A DNA stretch of 64,000 nucleotides from Mycoavidus cysteinexigens (GCF_003966915.1 NZ_AP018150.1:1302001-1366000); one strand, 5' to 3'. Numbered from the stretch's first letter, positions 54,196 to 64,000 are shown. The notes: generated by a model from the sequence alone, not told the origin. Translations and numbers: made by a program.

Positions 54196-56266
54196 TGACT
54201 TTTGCTCCTCTATTTTGCGCATTGGCGCGCTGCAACCCTTGAATCACTTGATAACGCGTATACCAATCAGCCAACGCCAACCATGCTCGCGCTTGCCGAC
54301 CTTGCTCTTGTAACAGAGGTGTCGGGGCTGCGCTTGCGGTTAGCGCAGTCTGAGAAGCATCCCAGTCAAAAGCAGACGGATGCCGGCCAACGAAGGGCAA
54401 TAAAGCGCCTTCTCGGCTGAATAATGACTCAAAAGCTACGATCGCATACTGGTTTTGTGGCGGCGCCTCAGCAAACAAGTTGTCTCCAAAACGCGGATAA
54501 ACTGCATCCGACAAGGCAAGATGATACAGGCTCGGAAAAATATCTCGGTGGCTGGCATAGCGGCTAGGATCGGGTTTATAGCTGGGTCGATACGCTTGCG
54601 GCACACGAAAGTAGCCAGGAACGCGATACAAATCTTTACTATCGGTTGGTTGGCGATAGTGCAATAAAGCACGCAGATTATGATCCCCGGTTGCCGCCAC
54701 CAGCGTTTTCTCCTTTAAAGCTGAATGGTCAATGCGATCAAGGAATAAACCCAACTGATGATTTGCATATTGGTAAGTCCAAACCATTTTCTGAGCGTTC
54801 TGCGCATCAGCAGAAAAATGGGGGGCCATCTTAGAGAGCTCAAGTGCTAACGGCTTATAATGATCAGGTGTTTGATGAGGGGGATGATTCGTTGTCGTTA
54901 ACAAAAAAAGAAAAACTTTCTCCCCGCGCGCTTCGCTATCTTGCAAAAGGTCATAAGCAAAGCGGAATAAATATTCATCATAGATACCCCATACATTACG
55001 TTGCGCATCAGGGTAACGCTCAATAATGTTACCCATATCGTAGACTTCATCAAAGTACTGATGCTTCATCACACGGCCAATCGAGCGCCACGCATTGCTG
55101 CCGCCATAGAGAAATAAAGTACGATAGCCCTGCTCTTTAAAGGGTTTTGCTGCCGCCGCTGGATAGCTCATAAAGCCATAGCTGCCTTGCGTCAATGGAG
55201 TCAAGGGTGAATTGAGCAGAAGTGCTTCTAGCGTTGGGTGAGTTCCTAGTTGGGCGGAGAAAAAATTATGAAACAGTGTATCGCGCTCTAAATGCTTTCT
55301 TAATGCGCCAGTTAGATCGTTTTGTGCAGTATCAAATTCAAGCTGATGCGCACCCCATGATTCCATCAATGCAAATACCACATGCGGTGGGTGTGCTTTA
55401 ACAAAGTCATTAGGTGGCGTACGATGAAAAATAAAAGCCTCTAAATCCTCTTGATTGCCTGATTTCGCCCCGAGCGTATGAGCCACCTCTTCGAGTGAAC
55501 GAAATCCATATACTGCCAATTGTCGAGTTGGATCGTTAGTAGTTAGATTAATTTGCTGACGCCGATCTTTAACCGCATCGTAGAGTGTTTGCCAGGCATT
55601 GCGGACCAAATCATTAATGAAAGGGTTGGCGCTGACGACAGCATCTTGATCGCGCAATGGAAATTTACCTAATTGCCCACGTGCAAAAAATCCCAGCGCC
55701 AGTAGCGTCACCAGCACCGCAGCCGGCGGCCACCAGCGGAACTGTGTTAAGCGTGGCCCACGCTGGGATCCCCTCGCCCACCAAAAGGTCAAGCGCATTT
55801 GCAGCCAGCTTAATGCAAGCACCAGCAGCAATGCCCAAACAACTGGATAATCACTCCAAATCGCCGCTATGACACCATGCGTATCGTCTTCATACAAGCC
55901 GAAGAGAATTGGCGTAAACGGTGTCTTATAAAAACCATAATAAAAATATTGGCAAATGGCGGCAAAATTGGCAGCGACAAACAATGCGATCACCATCGCT
56001 CGCTGCAAATAACCTCCTATCTTGCGTGAAAATTTTGGCGCTGCGATTAGACTCGCTGATACAAAGAATACGAGCAATCCGGTCGCCAACATTTTGAAAT
56101 CAAAACGCGCGCCCATCCAAAAGGCTCGGGCCAACTCTTTACCCTGCTGTCCAAGCAAGCTTGGGTCGCCATAGCTCAATAACTGAGCGATACGAAAGCC
56201 CATAAAACTTAAAGTACCCAGAATGAGCACGGCCCATACCGCGCGAGAAAAACTTAAACTTGGCAT
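54188..56266 (-). CDS. LtaS/OpgB-like sulfatase-fold phosphoglycerol transferase
   Basis: 692 residues: about five N-terminal membrane helices (to about 205), then a periplasmic alkaline-phosphatase-fold domain. Motifs VVFALMESWGAHQLEF (metal Glu), AQLGTHPTLEALLL (nucleophile region), FLYGGSNAWRSIGR, LTTTNHPPHQTP (His) and VAATGDHNLR (Asp-His). The family moves phosphoglycerol from phosphatidylglycerol to glycans (OpgB) or makes lipoteichoic acid (LtaS); in a Gram-negative the glycan route is more likely. Transcribed with dgkA. Confidence 0.88.
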   Translation of the reverse strand: MPSLSFSRAVWAVLILGTLSFMGFRIAQLLSYGDPSLLGQQGKELARAFWMGARFDFKMLATGLLVFFVSASLIAAPKFSRKIGGYLQRAMVIALFVAANFAAICQYFYYGFYKTPFTPILFGLYEDDTHGVIAAIWSDYPVVWALLLVLALSWLQMRLTFWWARGSQRGPRLTQFRWWPPAAVLVTLLALGFFARGQLGKFPLRDQDAVVSANPFINDLVRNAWQTLYDAVKDRRQQINLTTNDPTRQLAVYGFRSLEEVAHTLGAKSGNQEDLEAFIFHRTPPNDFVKAHPPHVVFALMESWGAHQLEFDTAQNDLTGALRKHLERDTLFHNFFSAQLGTHPTLEALLLNSPLTPLTQGSYGFMSYPAAAAKPFKEQGYRTLFLYGGSNAWRSIGRVMKHQYFDEVYDMGNIIERYPDAQRNVWGIYDEYLFRFAYDLLQDSEARGEKVFLFLLTTTNHPPHQTPDHYKPLALELSKMAPHFSADAQNAQKMVWTYQYANHQLGLFLDRIDHSALKEKTLVAATGDHNLRALLHYRQPTDSKDLYRVPGYFRVPQAYRPSYKPDPSRYASHRDIFPSLYHLALSDAVYPRFGDNLFAEAPPQNQYAIVAFESLFSREGALLPFVGRHPSAFDWDASQTALTASAAPTPLLQEQGRQARAWLALADWYTRYQVIQGLQRANAQNRGAKVNE

Positions 56267-56303
56267 AAAATGAATGAATTTAATAGACGACTTATGTTAC
56301 GTC

Positions 56304-57404
56304 TTATGTCAACGAAGTATCTACGGTGCCTCGATTTGGAGCTTCTAGGTAACTCTTTGATTGCATTTCAATAATCCGCGACACCGTGCGCGCAAATTCA
56401 TTCGCCAACGGGCCTCCAAAATAAAGCTCGGCTGGCGTGACTTCGGCTGAGATTAATAGCTTAACTTTATGATCATATAAAACATCGATCAACCAGGTAA
56501 AGCGGCGCGCCTCAGAAGCCATGCGTGGCGTCATTTGTGGCACCTCTGACAAGATAATCGTATGAAAGCGATTCGCTAGCTCAAGGTAGTCATTTTGTGA
56601 GCGCGGTCCCCCGCACAAGGTCGCAAAATCAAACCAGACCACACGGCCGGCGCGGCGCAGCGCAAGTAGCTTACGTTGTTCAATGCGCAATAATGGGCTT
56701 TCGTCAGGCCCGGCGGCGAGCGCCGCAAAAGTTTGCCGCAAGGCTTCATCGGCGGCTGGGCTAAGCGGCGTATAGTAAACGTTAGCTTGCGCGAAAGTCC
56801 GTTGACGGTAATCGACGCCGCCATCGACGTTGATGATTTCAAGCTTGGTGCTCAGCAGGTCGATGGCCGGCAAAATACGGTCACGGTGCAAACCATCTGG
56901 ATAGAGCGCTGTGGGGTGGTAATTTGATGTCGTCACAAATTGCACACCGCTTTTAAATAAACGCTCCAGCAAACGATGCAGGATCATGGCATCGGCAATA
57001 TCCGACACATGGAATTCATCAAAGCAAATTAAGCGATAGCGTTGCGCAATATCGCGTGCTAACACATCTAATGGATTCGCGGTTTTTTTAAGTTCTTCAA
57101 GTTGCCGATGCACTTCACGCATAAATTCATGAAAATGCAGCCGAATTTTATTCGGCAGTGGCGCGCAAGCGTAAAAACTATCCATCAAGAAGCTCTTACC
57201 GCGTCCTACTCCGCCCCACATATAAACGCCTTTCGGTGTTTCGCCACGGCTGAGTAATTTCATAAACACATTGGCGTGCCGTGCTTGGTATTTGACCCAT
57301 TGCTCATAGCAACGCTGCAGGCTCGCCACGGCTGCATGCTGAGCTGAATCTACGCGATAGCCGCGGGTTTCGAGCTCGCGCTCGTAATATTCTATGACAT
57401 TCAT
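56304..57404 (-). CDS. zapE: Cell division ATPase ZapE (AFG1 family)
   Basis: 366 residues. The AFG1/ZapE ATPase has Walker A in GVYMWGGVGRGKSFLMDSFY, Walker B in ICFDEFHVSDIADAMIL and the sensor-like VTTSNYHP. The protein acts on FtsZ at the division site in E. coli. Follows lpdA downstream with a 75-bp gap, a gene order seen in Burkholderia. Confidence 0.95.
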   Translation of the reverse strand: MNVIEYYERELETRGYRVDSAQHAAVASLQRCYEQWVKYQARHANVFMKLLSRGETPKGVYMWGGVGRGKSFLMDSFYACAPLPNKIRLHFHEFMREVHRQLEELKKTANPLDVLARDIAQRYRLICFDEFHVSDIADAMILHRLLERLFKSGVQFVTTSNYHPTALYPDGLHRDRILPAIDLLSTKLEIINVDGGVDYRQRTFAQANVYYTPLSPAADEALRQTFAALAAGPDESPLLRIEQRKLLALRRAGRVVWFDFATLCGGPRSQNDYLELANRFHTIILSEVPQMTPRMASEARRFTWLIDVLYDHKVKLLISAEVTPAELYFGGPLANEFARTVSRIIEMQSKSYLEAPNRGTVDTSLT

Positions 57405-57479
57405 TGCGCACCTAATAAAAAAGACGAGTCACCTCGCCTTTTTTATCGACCTCTATTGTGCTTTCCGTTTATCCACGCA

Positions 57480-58916
57480 TTACATATTCAGCGCGCGCTT
57501 TTCGACGGCTAAAGCGGTTTCGCGCATGACTTCAGATAAGGAGGGATGGGGATGGCAGATACGGCCAATATCTTCAGACGCTGCTTTGAATTCCATCGCA
57601 ACGACCGCTTCTGCAATTAAATCAGACGCGGCAGATGAGACAATATGCACGCCGAGAATTTCATCGGTTTTTGCATCCGCTAACATTTTGACAAAACCTT
57701 CCGCTTTCGCCATGCCAAGCGCACGGCCATTCGCCGCAAATGGGAATTGCCCAGCTTTGTAAGCCCGCCCTTCTTGCTTAAGTTGTTGCTCGGTCTTACC
57801 CACCCAAGCAATTTCAGGCGCGGTATAGATCACCCAGGGAACACAATTGTAGTCGATATGCGGCTTTTGGCCGTCAATCACTTCGGCTACCATGACCCCT
57901 TCGTCTTCCGCTTTATGGGCCAACATTGGGCCTCTGACGACATCGCCAATTGCGTATAGATTCGGCAATTGAGTCCGGCACTGGTCATCGACTTCAATCA
58001 TACCGCGCTCGTTCACCGCTAGCCCAATCTTCTCTAAGCCTAAACCGTCCGTATTTGGCACGCGCCCGACGGAGACGATTAAACGATCTGCCACCAGCGT
58101 TTGCGCTTTGCCTTCTTTGTCAGTATAGGCAATTGAAACACCCTGCTGGGTAGTTTTAACGTCGCCGATTTTGACCCCAAGGTGAATCGCTAGCCCTTGC
58201 TTGGCAAATTGTTTCGAGGCTTCTTTGGCAACGCCATCGTCCGCGGCCGCCAGAAAACTCGGCGCGGCTTCTAGCACGGTGACTTGTGCGCCGAGACGAC
58301 GCCATACCGAACCCAGTTCAAGGCCGATCACGCCCGCGCCAATCACTGCAAGTTTTTTAGGCACTGAATCAAACGAGAGCGCGCCTTCGTTATCGGCAAT
58401 GATGCGGTTATCAATCGGGATGTTTGGCAAATGACGGGCTTTGGAACCAGTCGCAATAATCACATGCTGAGCGGTAATGGTTTGTGCTGCGCCCTCACCG
58501 CTGACTTCGATTTGATAATTCCCCGCGCTATTGCGAGCAGTAAATTGCGCATGACCTTTGAGCCAGGTCACTTTGTTTTTGCGAAATAAAAACTCAATGC
58601 CCTTGGTCATTTTGCTCACAATGCCATCTTTACGAGCCAGCATTTTGGCTAAATCGAGCTGCACTTCTCCATTGACTGTAATACCATGCTCGGCCAGGTG
58701 ATGCGCTGTATGCTCAAACGTTTCAGACGAAGCTAACAAGGCTTTCGAAGGGATACAGCCGACATTTAGGCAAGTGCCGCCAAGAACCGTTTCGCCGTTT
58801 GGATTTTTCCATTTTTCCACGCAAGCAACAGATTTACCGAGTTGCGCTGCGCGAATTGCTGCGATGTAGCCGCCCGGGCCACCGCCAATCACAATGACAT
58901 CAAATTGATTAGACAT
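57480..58916 (-). CDS. lpdA: Dihydrolipoyl dehydrogenase (E3)
   Basis: 478 residues. FAD motif VIGGGPGGYIAAIRAAQLG, redox-active disulphide GGTCLNVGCIPSKALL, NAD motif VIGAGVIGLELGSVWRRLG, second FAD block YAIGDVVRGPMLAHKAEDEG and C-terminal catalytic HPHPSLSE. Reoxidises lipoamide of the 2-oxoglutarate dehydrogenase complex encoded by sucA and sucB immediately upstream. Confidence 0.97.
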   Translation of the reverse strand: MSNQFDVIVIGGGPGGYIAAIRAAQLGKSVACVEKWKNPNGETVLGGTCLNVGCIPSKALLASSETFEHTAHHLAEHGITVNGEVQLDLAKMLARKDGIVSKMTKGIEFLFRKNKVTWLKGHAQFTARNSAGNYQIEVSGEGAAQTITAQHVIIATGSKARHLPNIPIDNRIIADNEGALSFDSVPKKLAVIGAGVIGLELGSVWRRLGAQVTVLEAAPSFLAAADDGVAKEASKQFAKQGLAIHLGVKIGDVKTTQQGVSIAYTDKEGKAQTLVADRLIVSVGRVPNTDGLGLEKIGLAVNERGMIEVDDQCRTQLPNLYAIGDVVRGPMLAHKAEDEGVMVAEVIDGQKPHIDYNCVPWVIYTAPEIAWVGKTEQQLKQEGRAYKAGQFPFAANGRALGMAKAEGFVKMLADAKTDEILGVHIVSSAASDLIAEAVVAMEFKAASEDIGRICHPHPSLSEVMRETALAVEKRALNM

Positions 58917-58942
58917 AATTCAGATACAGAAAAGTTAGACGG

Positions 58943-60184
58943 TTACAGGTCGAGCAAGAGTCGCGCTGGGTCCTCTAACGCTTCTTTGATCGCAACTAGC
59001 GCTAATACGGCTTCCCGCCCATCGATAATGCGATGGTCATAAGACATGGCGAGGTAGTTCATTGGGCGCACCACAATTTGACCATTTTCCACTACGGCGC
59101 GCTCTTTGGTGGCATGGACGCCAAGAATCGCGGATTGCGGTGGATTAATAATGGGTGTGGACAGCATTGAGCCAAATACGCCACCGTTGGAAATAGAGAA
59201 CGTGCCGCCTGTAAGTTCTTCTAGCGACAGCTTGCCTTCTTTTGCTTTTTGGCCATATTCTGCAATCTTGCTCTCAATCTCAGCCAGGCTCATTTGATCT
59301 ACATCACGCAAGACGGGCACCACCAGTCCGCGTGGCGAACCAACGGCAATACCAATATCAAAGTAGCCGTGATACACCACATCATTGCCATCGACTGAGG
59401 CGTTGACGACCGGGTATTTCTTTAATGCGTGCACAGCTGCTTTAACAAAGAAAGACATAAAACCTAAACGCGCGCCATGGGCTTTTTCGAATTTATCTTT
59501 GTATTTATTGCGCAGCTCCATGACCGGCTGCATATTGACCTCGTTAAAGGTCGTCAAGATCGCGTTAGTTTGTTGCGATTCAAGTAGACGCTGCGCAATA
59601 CGCGCGCGCAAACGTGACATCGGCACTCTTTGTTCTGGCCGGCCTTCAAGCGACTGGCTAATATTAACTGCAGCTTTTACTTCAGGCAACGCGGGTTTAA
59701 CTGCGGTGCGGGCCGGTGCCATCGTTGCCGCAGGCTGGGCGGCGGGAGCTGCGAGCACATCGCCTTTCGTGATTCGCCCATCGCGGCCACTGCCTTCTAT
59801 TTGAGCAGCACTTATGCCTTGTTCAGCCATGAGTTTTGCTGCTGAAGGCATGGCTTTCGCACTGGCTGGTTCAGCCGGCGCGGCAGCGGGCATAGTTGCG
59901 GCTGGCGCTGGTTTAGCCTCGCTGGAGGCGGCTCCAGCCTGAGCGGTGGTATCGATTTTAGCAATCACTTCATCCGCGACCACTGTATCGCCATTTTCAC
60001 GGACAATCTGCATCATAACCCCTGCTGCTGGCGCAGGGACTTCAAGCACGACTTTATCGGTCTCAACTTCAATGATAATTTCATCTTGCGCAACCGCCTC
60101 GCCGGGACGTTTTTTCCATTGCAGCAGGGTCGCATCAGCGACGGATTCGGATAGCTGCGGCACCTTGACTTCTACAATAGCCAT
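58943..60184 (-). CDS. sucB: 2-oxoglutarate dehydrogenase E2, dihydrolipoyl succinyltransferase
   Basis: 413 residues from the ATG at 60184 ([14 protein letters not shown]), which has AGGAAA upstream; a nine-codon longer frame is rejected. One lipoyl domain (lipoylated Lys in VETDKVVLE), an Ala/Pro linker, an E3-binding domain ([24 protein letters not shown]) and the catalytic domain with HRIIDG near the end. Core of the TCA-cycle complex with SucA and LpdA. Confidence 0.97.
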   Translation of the reverse strand: MAIVEVKVPQLSESVADATLLQWKKRPGEAVAQDEIIIEVETDKVVLEVPAPAAGVMMQIVRENGDTVVADEVIAKIDTTAQAGAASSEAKPAPAATMPAAAPAEPASAKAMPSAAKLMAEQGISAAQIEGSGRDGRITKGDVLAAPAAQPAATMAPARTAVKPALPEVKAAVNISQSLEGRPEQRVPMSRLRARIAQRLLESQQTNAILTTFNEVNMQPVMELRNKYKDKFEKAHGARLGFMSFFVKAAVHALKKYPVVNASVDGNDVVYHGYFDIGIAVGSPRGLVVPVLRDVDQMSLAEIESKIAEYGQKAKEGKLSLEELTGGTFSISNGGVFGSMLSTPIINPPQSAILGVHATKERAVVENGQIVVRPMNYLAMSYDHRIIDGREAVLALVAIKEALEDPARLLLDL

Positions 60185-60276
60185 TGATTTTCCTGAATAG
60201 ATCTCTAACAAATCGAAGTATATTTATTTTGCTGCACATTAATTAGCGTGCAGCAAAATGCTTGTATTTTATAGCG

Positions 60277-60301
60277 GTGTTGGGCCTTCAAAGCCCAACA
60301 C
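60277..60301 (-). other. Intercistronic hairpin between sucA and sucB
   Basis: Perfect 9-bp stem GTGTTGGGC/GCCCAACAC with a 7-nt loop, 2 bp after the sucA stop. In the transcribed direction it is followed by CGCTATAAAA and not by a T-run, so an mRNA-stabilising or processing hairpin is more likely than a terminator. Confidence 0.6.
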
Positions 60302-60303
60302 TT

Positions 60304-63159
60304 TTATTTTACGCGTACTGCACCTTTTAAGCGGCCAAACGCCCCATCAATGAGTTGCTTTTGCTGCTCATAATGTTTCGCATAATACCCCACCGCTGGC
60401 GAGGCAGAAGCAGGACGGCCACTATATGCCAGTTTTTGCCCTTCTTTCATGCCTTCTAGCAAATGATGCTCGATATAGAACCAAGGTCCTTGGTTTTGTG
60501 GCTCATCTTGGACCCAGACTATTTCGGTAACATGCTCATATTTCTTCAATTCCGCTTCAAAGGCTTTATGCGGGAATGGATAGAGCTGTTCGACCCGAAT
60601 GATGGCCGCATCTTTTAGCTTGGCCTCACGGCGATGCGCTACTAAGTCATAGTAGACGCGACCGGAGCAGACCACAAGTCGCTTGATTTTTTTAGGCTCG
60701 AGCGTCGCATCCGTTTCGCCTATGATGGTGCGGAAAGATCCTTTAGCTAGCTCGGATAAACTGCTCACGGCCTCTTTATGGCGCAACAGCGATTTTGGCG
60801 TAGCGACAATTAAAGGCTTACGGAACAGACGAATCATTTGCCGACGCAATAGATGGAAGACCTGTGCCGGCGTGGTTGGCTGCACCACTTGCATATTGTG
60901 ATCCGCGCAGAGTTGCAAAAACCGCTCAATCCGCGCTGAGGAATGCTCTGGCCCTTGGCCTTCATAACCATGCGGCAACAGCATCGTCAAGCCTGAAACT
61001 CGACCCCATTTCACTTCGCCCGATGAAATGAACTGGTCAATCACAACCTGCGCGCCATTCGCGAAATCGCCGAATTGCGCTTCCCATAATACGAGGGTGT
61101 TAGGCTCTGCGGTTGAGTAGCCATATTCAAAGCCCAGCACCGCCTCTTCGGACAGCACTGAGTCGATCACATTAAATGTGGCCTGATTCTCGGTGACATT
61201 CTTTAACGGAACATAGCTGCCGTCATCCCAGCTTTCGCGGTTTTGATCATGCAGTACAGCGTGACGGTGCGTAAATGTGCCGCGCCCGCTATCTTGTCCG
61301 GTTAAACGCACCGCGTAGCCAGAGGCGACTAACGACGCATAGGCAAGGTGTTCGCCCATGCCCCAATCCAACGGCGCCTCACCTTTACCCATGGCGCGGC
61401 GATCATTCACCACCCGCTCCACTAATGGATGCAGTTTGAGCGTTTCCGGCACCGTAGTAATGCGTTCAGCTAAGCGTTTGAGTTCAGCCAGGGGCACTGC
61501 AGTGTCTGCGGCATCGGTCCATTTACGGTTTAAAAATGGCACCCAATCGACCGCATATTTACTTTTGTAATTCGACAAGACAGGATCAACCGTGTGTTGC
61601 CCTTCGTCCATCGCTTGACGGTAGCGCTTCACATACGCATCGGCTTCGTCGCTGTTTAAAACACCTTGCGCCACTAATTTCTCGGCATACAGTGCACGTG
61701 TGCCTGGATGCTGAGCAATTTTTTTATACATCAATGGCTGCGTGACCGCCGGGGTATCTTGCTCATTGTGGCCCAGCTTGCGGAAGCAGACAATATCCAG
61801 CACCACGTCTTGATGAAATTTCGCGCGAAAATCGACTGCAAGCTGAGTCGCCAAGATCACGGCTTCTGGATCGTCGCCATTTACGTGAATGACGGGTGCT
61901 TCGATCATCTTGACAACGTCTGAACAATACAACGTTGAACGCGCATCGCGCGGATCAGAAGTGGTAAAGCCAATTTGATTATTAATTACGACATGCAGAG
62001 TGCCATACGTGCCATAGCCCCGGGTTTGAGCCAGATTGAGGGTTTCCATCACCACCCCCTGTCCAGCAAACGCGGCATCGCCATGCACCAGCACCGGCAA
62101 TACTTGGCTGCCATCTGGATCGCCACGACGCTCCATCCGAGCTTTGGCTGAACCTTCAACTACTGGGTTGACAATTTCAAGGTGGGAAGGATTAAATGCC
62201 AGCGACAAATGCACGGGACCGCCTGGGGTCGAGACATCGCTGGAAAACCCTTTATGGTATTTAACATCGCCCGCCGGCAGCTCATCCAAGTGCTTGCCTT
62301 CAAACTCAGCAAAAAGATCTGCTGGCATTTTGCCCAGCGTATTGACTAAGATATTTAAGCGGCCACGATGCGCCATCCCAATCACGATTTCTTGCACACC
62401 TAGCGCGCCGGAATGGCGCACTACCTCGTCCATTGCCGCGATAAAGCTTTCACCCCCTTCGAGCGAAAAGCGTTTTTGGCCGACAAATTTCGTATGCAGG
62501 TAACGCTCAAGACCTTCGGCTGCCGTGAGTCGCTCGAAAATATGCTTTTTCTTTTCAGCGGAAAAATCTGGCGTGGCGCGAATCGATTCAAGGCGTTCTT
62601 TCCACCAGCGTTTCTGTTCAGGGTCGCTGATATACATAAACTCAACGCCGATCGTGCCACAGTAAGTATCGCGCAGCGCTTTGACGATTTCTCTTAGAGT
62701 CGCCTGCTCAAAACCAAAATATAAATTCCCGGCATGGAAGACTTGATCCATATCGGCTTCAGTGAAGTCATAGAAAGCCGGTTCAAGCTCGGGGATGTGT
62801 GGGCGTTCCTGGCGCTTAAGCGGATCTAGATTAGCCCAGCGCGAACCCATAAAGCGATAGGCATCAATCAGAGCTTGCACGTAAACTTGTTTACGTGCAG
62901 TTGCTAAATCAACGCTGCCCGTTTGCTGCACAAATGTATTCGCTTTAGCACGTTGCGCAAAGGACTCAATAATTGGACCATGCGCCACATCGCTTGCGCT
63001 GGAGCCATCCACTGCAGGCACATTTTGGAGCGCATCAAAATAGTCGCGCCAATGATCTGACACAGAGGCGGGATTGTTGAGATAGGCTTCATAGAGCTCT
63101 TCAACATACGGCGCATTACCGCCAAATAAATACGAGTTTGATCGAAATTGTTGCATCAT
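60304..63159 (-). CDS. sucA: 2-oxoglutarate dehydrogenase E1
   Basis: 951 residues, full length. Family blocks SYLFGGNAPYVEELYEAYL at the N-terminus, GVEFMYISDPEQKRWW, GMAHRGRLNILVNTLGK (thiamine-diphosphate site), LVHGDAAFAGQGVVMETLNL and the C-terminal LLPHGYEGQGPEHSSARIER. AGGAAAAGGTGAG-type site before the ATG. First gene of sucA-sucB-lpdA. Confidence 0.98.
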   Translation of the reverse strand: MMQQFRSNSYLFGGNAPYVEELYEAYLNNPASVSDHWRDYFDALQNVPAVDGSSASDVAHGPIIESFAQRAKANTFVQQTGSVDLATARKQVYVQALIDAYRFMGSRWANLDPLKRQERPHIPELEPAFYDFTEADMDQVFHAGNLYFGFEQATLREIVKALRDTYCGTIGVEFMYISDPEQKRWWKERLESIRATPDFSAEKKKHIFERLTAAEGLERYLHTKFVGQKRFSLEGGESFIAAMDEVVRHSGALGVQEIVIGMAHRGRLNILVNTLGKMPADLFAEFEGKHLDELPAGDVKYHKGFSSDVSTPGGPVHLSLAFNPSHLEIVNPVVEGSAKARMERRGDPDGSQVLPVLVHGDAAFAGQGVVMETLNLAQTRGYGTYGTLHVVINNQIGFTTSDPRDARSTLYCSDVVKMIEAPVIHVNGDDPEAVILATQLAVDFRAKFHQDVVLDIVCFRKLGHNEQDTPAVTQPLMYKKIAQHPGTRALYAEKLVAQGVLNSDEADAYVKRYRQAMDEGQHTVDPVLSNYKSKYAVDWVPFLNRKWTDAADTAVPLAELKRLAERITTVPETLKLHPLVERVVNDRRAMGKGEAPLDWGMGEHLAYASLVASGYAVRLTGQDSGRGTFTHRHAVLHDQNRESWDDGSYVPLKNVTENQATFNVIDSVLSEEAVLGFEYGYSTAEPNTLVLWEAQFGDFANGAQVVIDQFISSGEVKWGRVSGLTMLLPHGYEGQGPEHSSARIERFLQLCADHNMQVVQPTTPAQVFHLLRRQMIRLFRKPLIVATPKSLLRHKEAVSSLSELAKGSFRTIIGETDATLEPKKIKRLVVCSGRVYYDLVAHRREAKLKDAAIIRVEQLYPFPHKAFEAELKKYEHVTEIVWVQDEPQNQGPWFYIEHHLLEGMKEGQKLAYSGRPASASPAVGYYAKHYEQQKQLIDGAFGRLKGAVRVK

Positions 63160-63351
63160 TTGACGCTCACCTTTTCCTCAAGTTTGTCGAGAAATAGCGG
63201 GTTAACCAGACCTCCCGCAGCACGGCCTGACCGTTTAGCGGATCGCAATTAGCGCACAGGTAGGAGGGGAATCAGATAGCGCCTCAATCAAACTACTGAC
63301 TGAGGTTATCTACAACGATAATTTTAACACAGCAAATAGCGGGTGCTGTTC

Positions 63352-63699
63352 TTAATGCTTTTCTTTTGCATGATTAATTGTATAACGTGGAATTTCAACC
63401 ACGATAGCGCCCTCGGTTTCAGCCGGGATTATGGCTTGGCATGATAAGCGAGAAGTGGCCTCCAAACCCCAGGCCATATCCAGCAAATCTTCTTCAATTT
63501 CATTAGGATGGCCGAGTTGCTTAAAGCCTTCTCTCACAATCACATGGCAGGTTGTGCAGGCACAGGACTTTTCGCAGGCGTGCTCGATCTCCACCCCATT
63601 TTCCAGTAATGTCTCGCAGACACTTTTGCCTGGCGTGGCATCAATCACAGCGCCTTCTGGGCACAATTCGAGATGAGGTAATACAATGACCTGAGGCAT
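63352..63699 (-). CDS. fdx: ISC-type [2Fe-2S] ferredoxin
   Basis: 115 residues. Cluster ligands in HACEKSCACTTCHV (C-x5-C-x2-C) and RLSCQA, with the adrenodoxin-type EIEEDLLDMAWGLEATSR between. Electron donor for iron-sulphur assembly, lying directly downstream of hscA as in isc operons. Confidence 0.96.
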   Translation of the reverse strand: MPQVIVLPHLELCPEGAVIDATPGKSVCETLLENGVEIEHACEKSCACTTCHVIVREGFKQLGHPNEIEEDLLDMAWGLEATSRLSCQAIIPAETEGAIVVEIPRYTINHAKEKH

Positions 63700-63729
63700 C
63701 TAGGGTTCCAGTTTTTCTTAAAAATAATC

Positions 63730-64000
63730 TTACTGTTCAGTCAGCTCTCTAACTTTGCGGCCAGCCAGCGCCACGCGGATATTCTGATTCATGCGCCGCG
63801 CCGCGAATTCATCCGTGACTGCCGCTAAGGTTTTAATTGCATCTTCCAGCGCATCGGGTTGCTGGCTATCTTTGATTTTCTGCAAGCTTTCTAGGGCGGC
63901 GTCAATCTCGGCGCGCTCAGCCGCGCTGAGTAAAGTTGCGTCGCTAGCCAAAGCGCTTTCGGTGGCGGCTAGCAGCCGCTGCGCATCGACTTGGAGTTCG
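63730..64000 (-). CDS. hscA: Chaperone HscA, C-terminal part (cut by window edge)
   Basis: The open frame runs off the right edge and ends ...MNQNIRVALAGRKVRELTEQ. ELQVDAQRLLAATESALASD and FAARRMNQNIR match the C-terminal lid of the Hsp70-type HscA that acts with HscB on IscU. 89 codons are inside the window, followed 30 bp later by fdx. Confidence 0.93.
   Translation of the reverse strand, partial: ELQVDAQRLLAATESALASDATLLSAAERAEIDAALESLQKIKDSQQPDALEDAIKTLAAVTDEFAARRMNQNIRVALAGRKVRELTEQ

Noticed and set aside
63160-63351. Possible sigma70 promoter for sucA (TTGCTG-N17-TAGATA on the minus strand)
   Set aside because: Both hexamers match consensus at only three of six positions; not strong enough to annotate.

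Overview
The window looks like a chromosomal segment of a betaproteobacterium of the Burkholderiaceae. The best guess is a host-restricted, fungus-associated lineage of the Mycoavidus / Candidatus Glomeribacter type. This is inferred from Burkholderia-like housekeeping genes and gene order (accA-tilS, lysC next to tRNA-Ser, trmJ divergent from suhB, sucA-sucB-lpdA-zapE), moderate GC, many decayed mobile elements, and very large eukaryote-like repeat proteins. No 16S rRNA gene is present, so the taxon is not proven.

Layout. 1-29.0 kb is almost entirely accessory. It opens with an IS3 relic, an O-acyltransferase and a truncated phage-type lysozyme. Two of the giant WD40 genes then flank a GC-rich foreign block (about 5.9-10.2 kb) that carries a pigment/photolyase-type gene set: ferrochelatase relic, epimerase, SDR, FAD-protein relic, lipocalin, renalase-like oxidase and photolyase relic. 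A truncated IS3 element, selO and two more giant WD40 genes follow. The region ends at a truncated P4-type integrase beside tRNA-Ser(GCU).

29.2-44.2 kb is a core block (lysC ... tilS-accA-alkA-cysS-TPR-ppiB-lpxH). It is interrupted between lysC and tilS by about 6.5 kb holding an EamA exporter with a LexA-type box, a Fic relic, and a non-ribosomal peptide synthetase relic. The thioesterase of that relic is split first by a group II intron and then by an IS256-family element with a perfect 8-bp target duplication. 44.5-51.9 kb is accessory again: a caspase-like orphan gene with a degenerate tandem copy, an effector-like gene with a PIP-like box, an IS481-family element, a fifth giant WD40 gene and Tn3-resolvase debris. 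51.9-64 kb is core: trmJ, suhB, dgkA with a phosphoglycerol-transferase-like gene, zapE, lpdA, sucB, sucA, fdx and the 3' part of hscA.

The central discovery candidate is a paralogous family of five intact genes plus one relic. All share a pentapeptide-repeat linker, a long array of nearly identical 42-residue WD40 repeats (14, 15, 14, 21 and 15 units) and a conserved C-terminal tail. They differ at the N-terminus: TPR + TIR/SEFIR-like + NACHT (two genes), a short unique N-terminus + NACHT (one gene), and an F-box-like helix (two genes). This is the architecture of NLR-like STAND receptors of the fungal HET-E/HET-D kind, combined with F-box/WD40 substrate-adaptor look-alikes. The arrays show segmental duplication and variation focused on a few predicted binding-surface positions, as expected for a recombination-driven recognition repertoire used in defence or host interaction.
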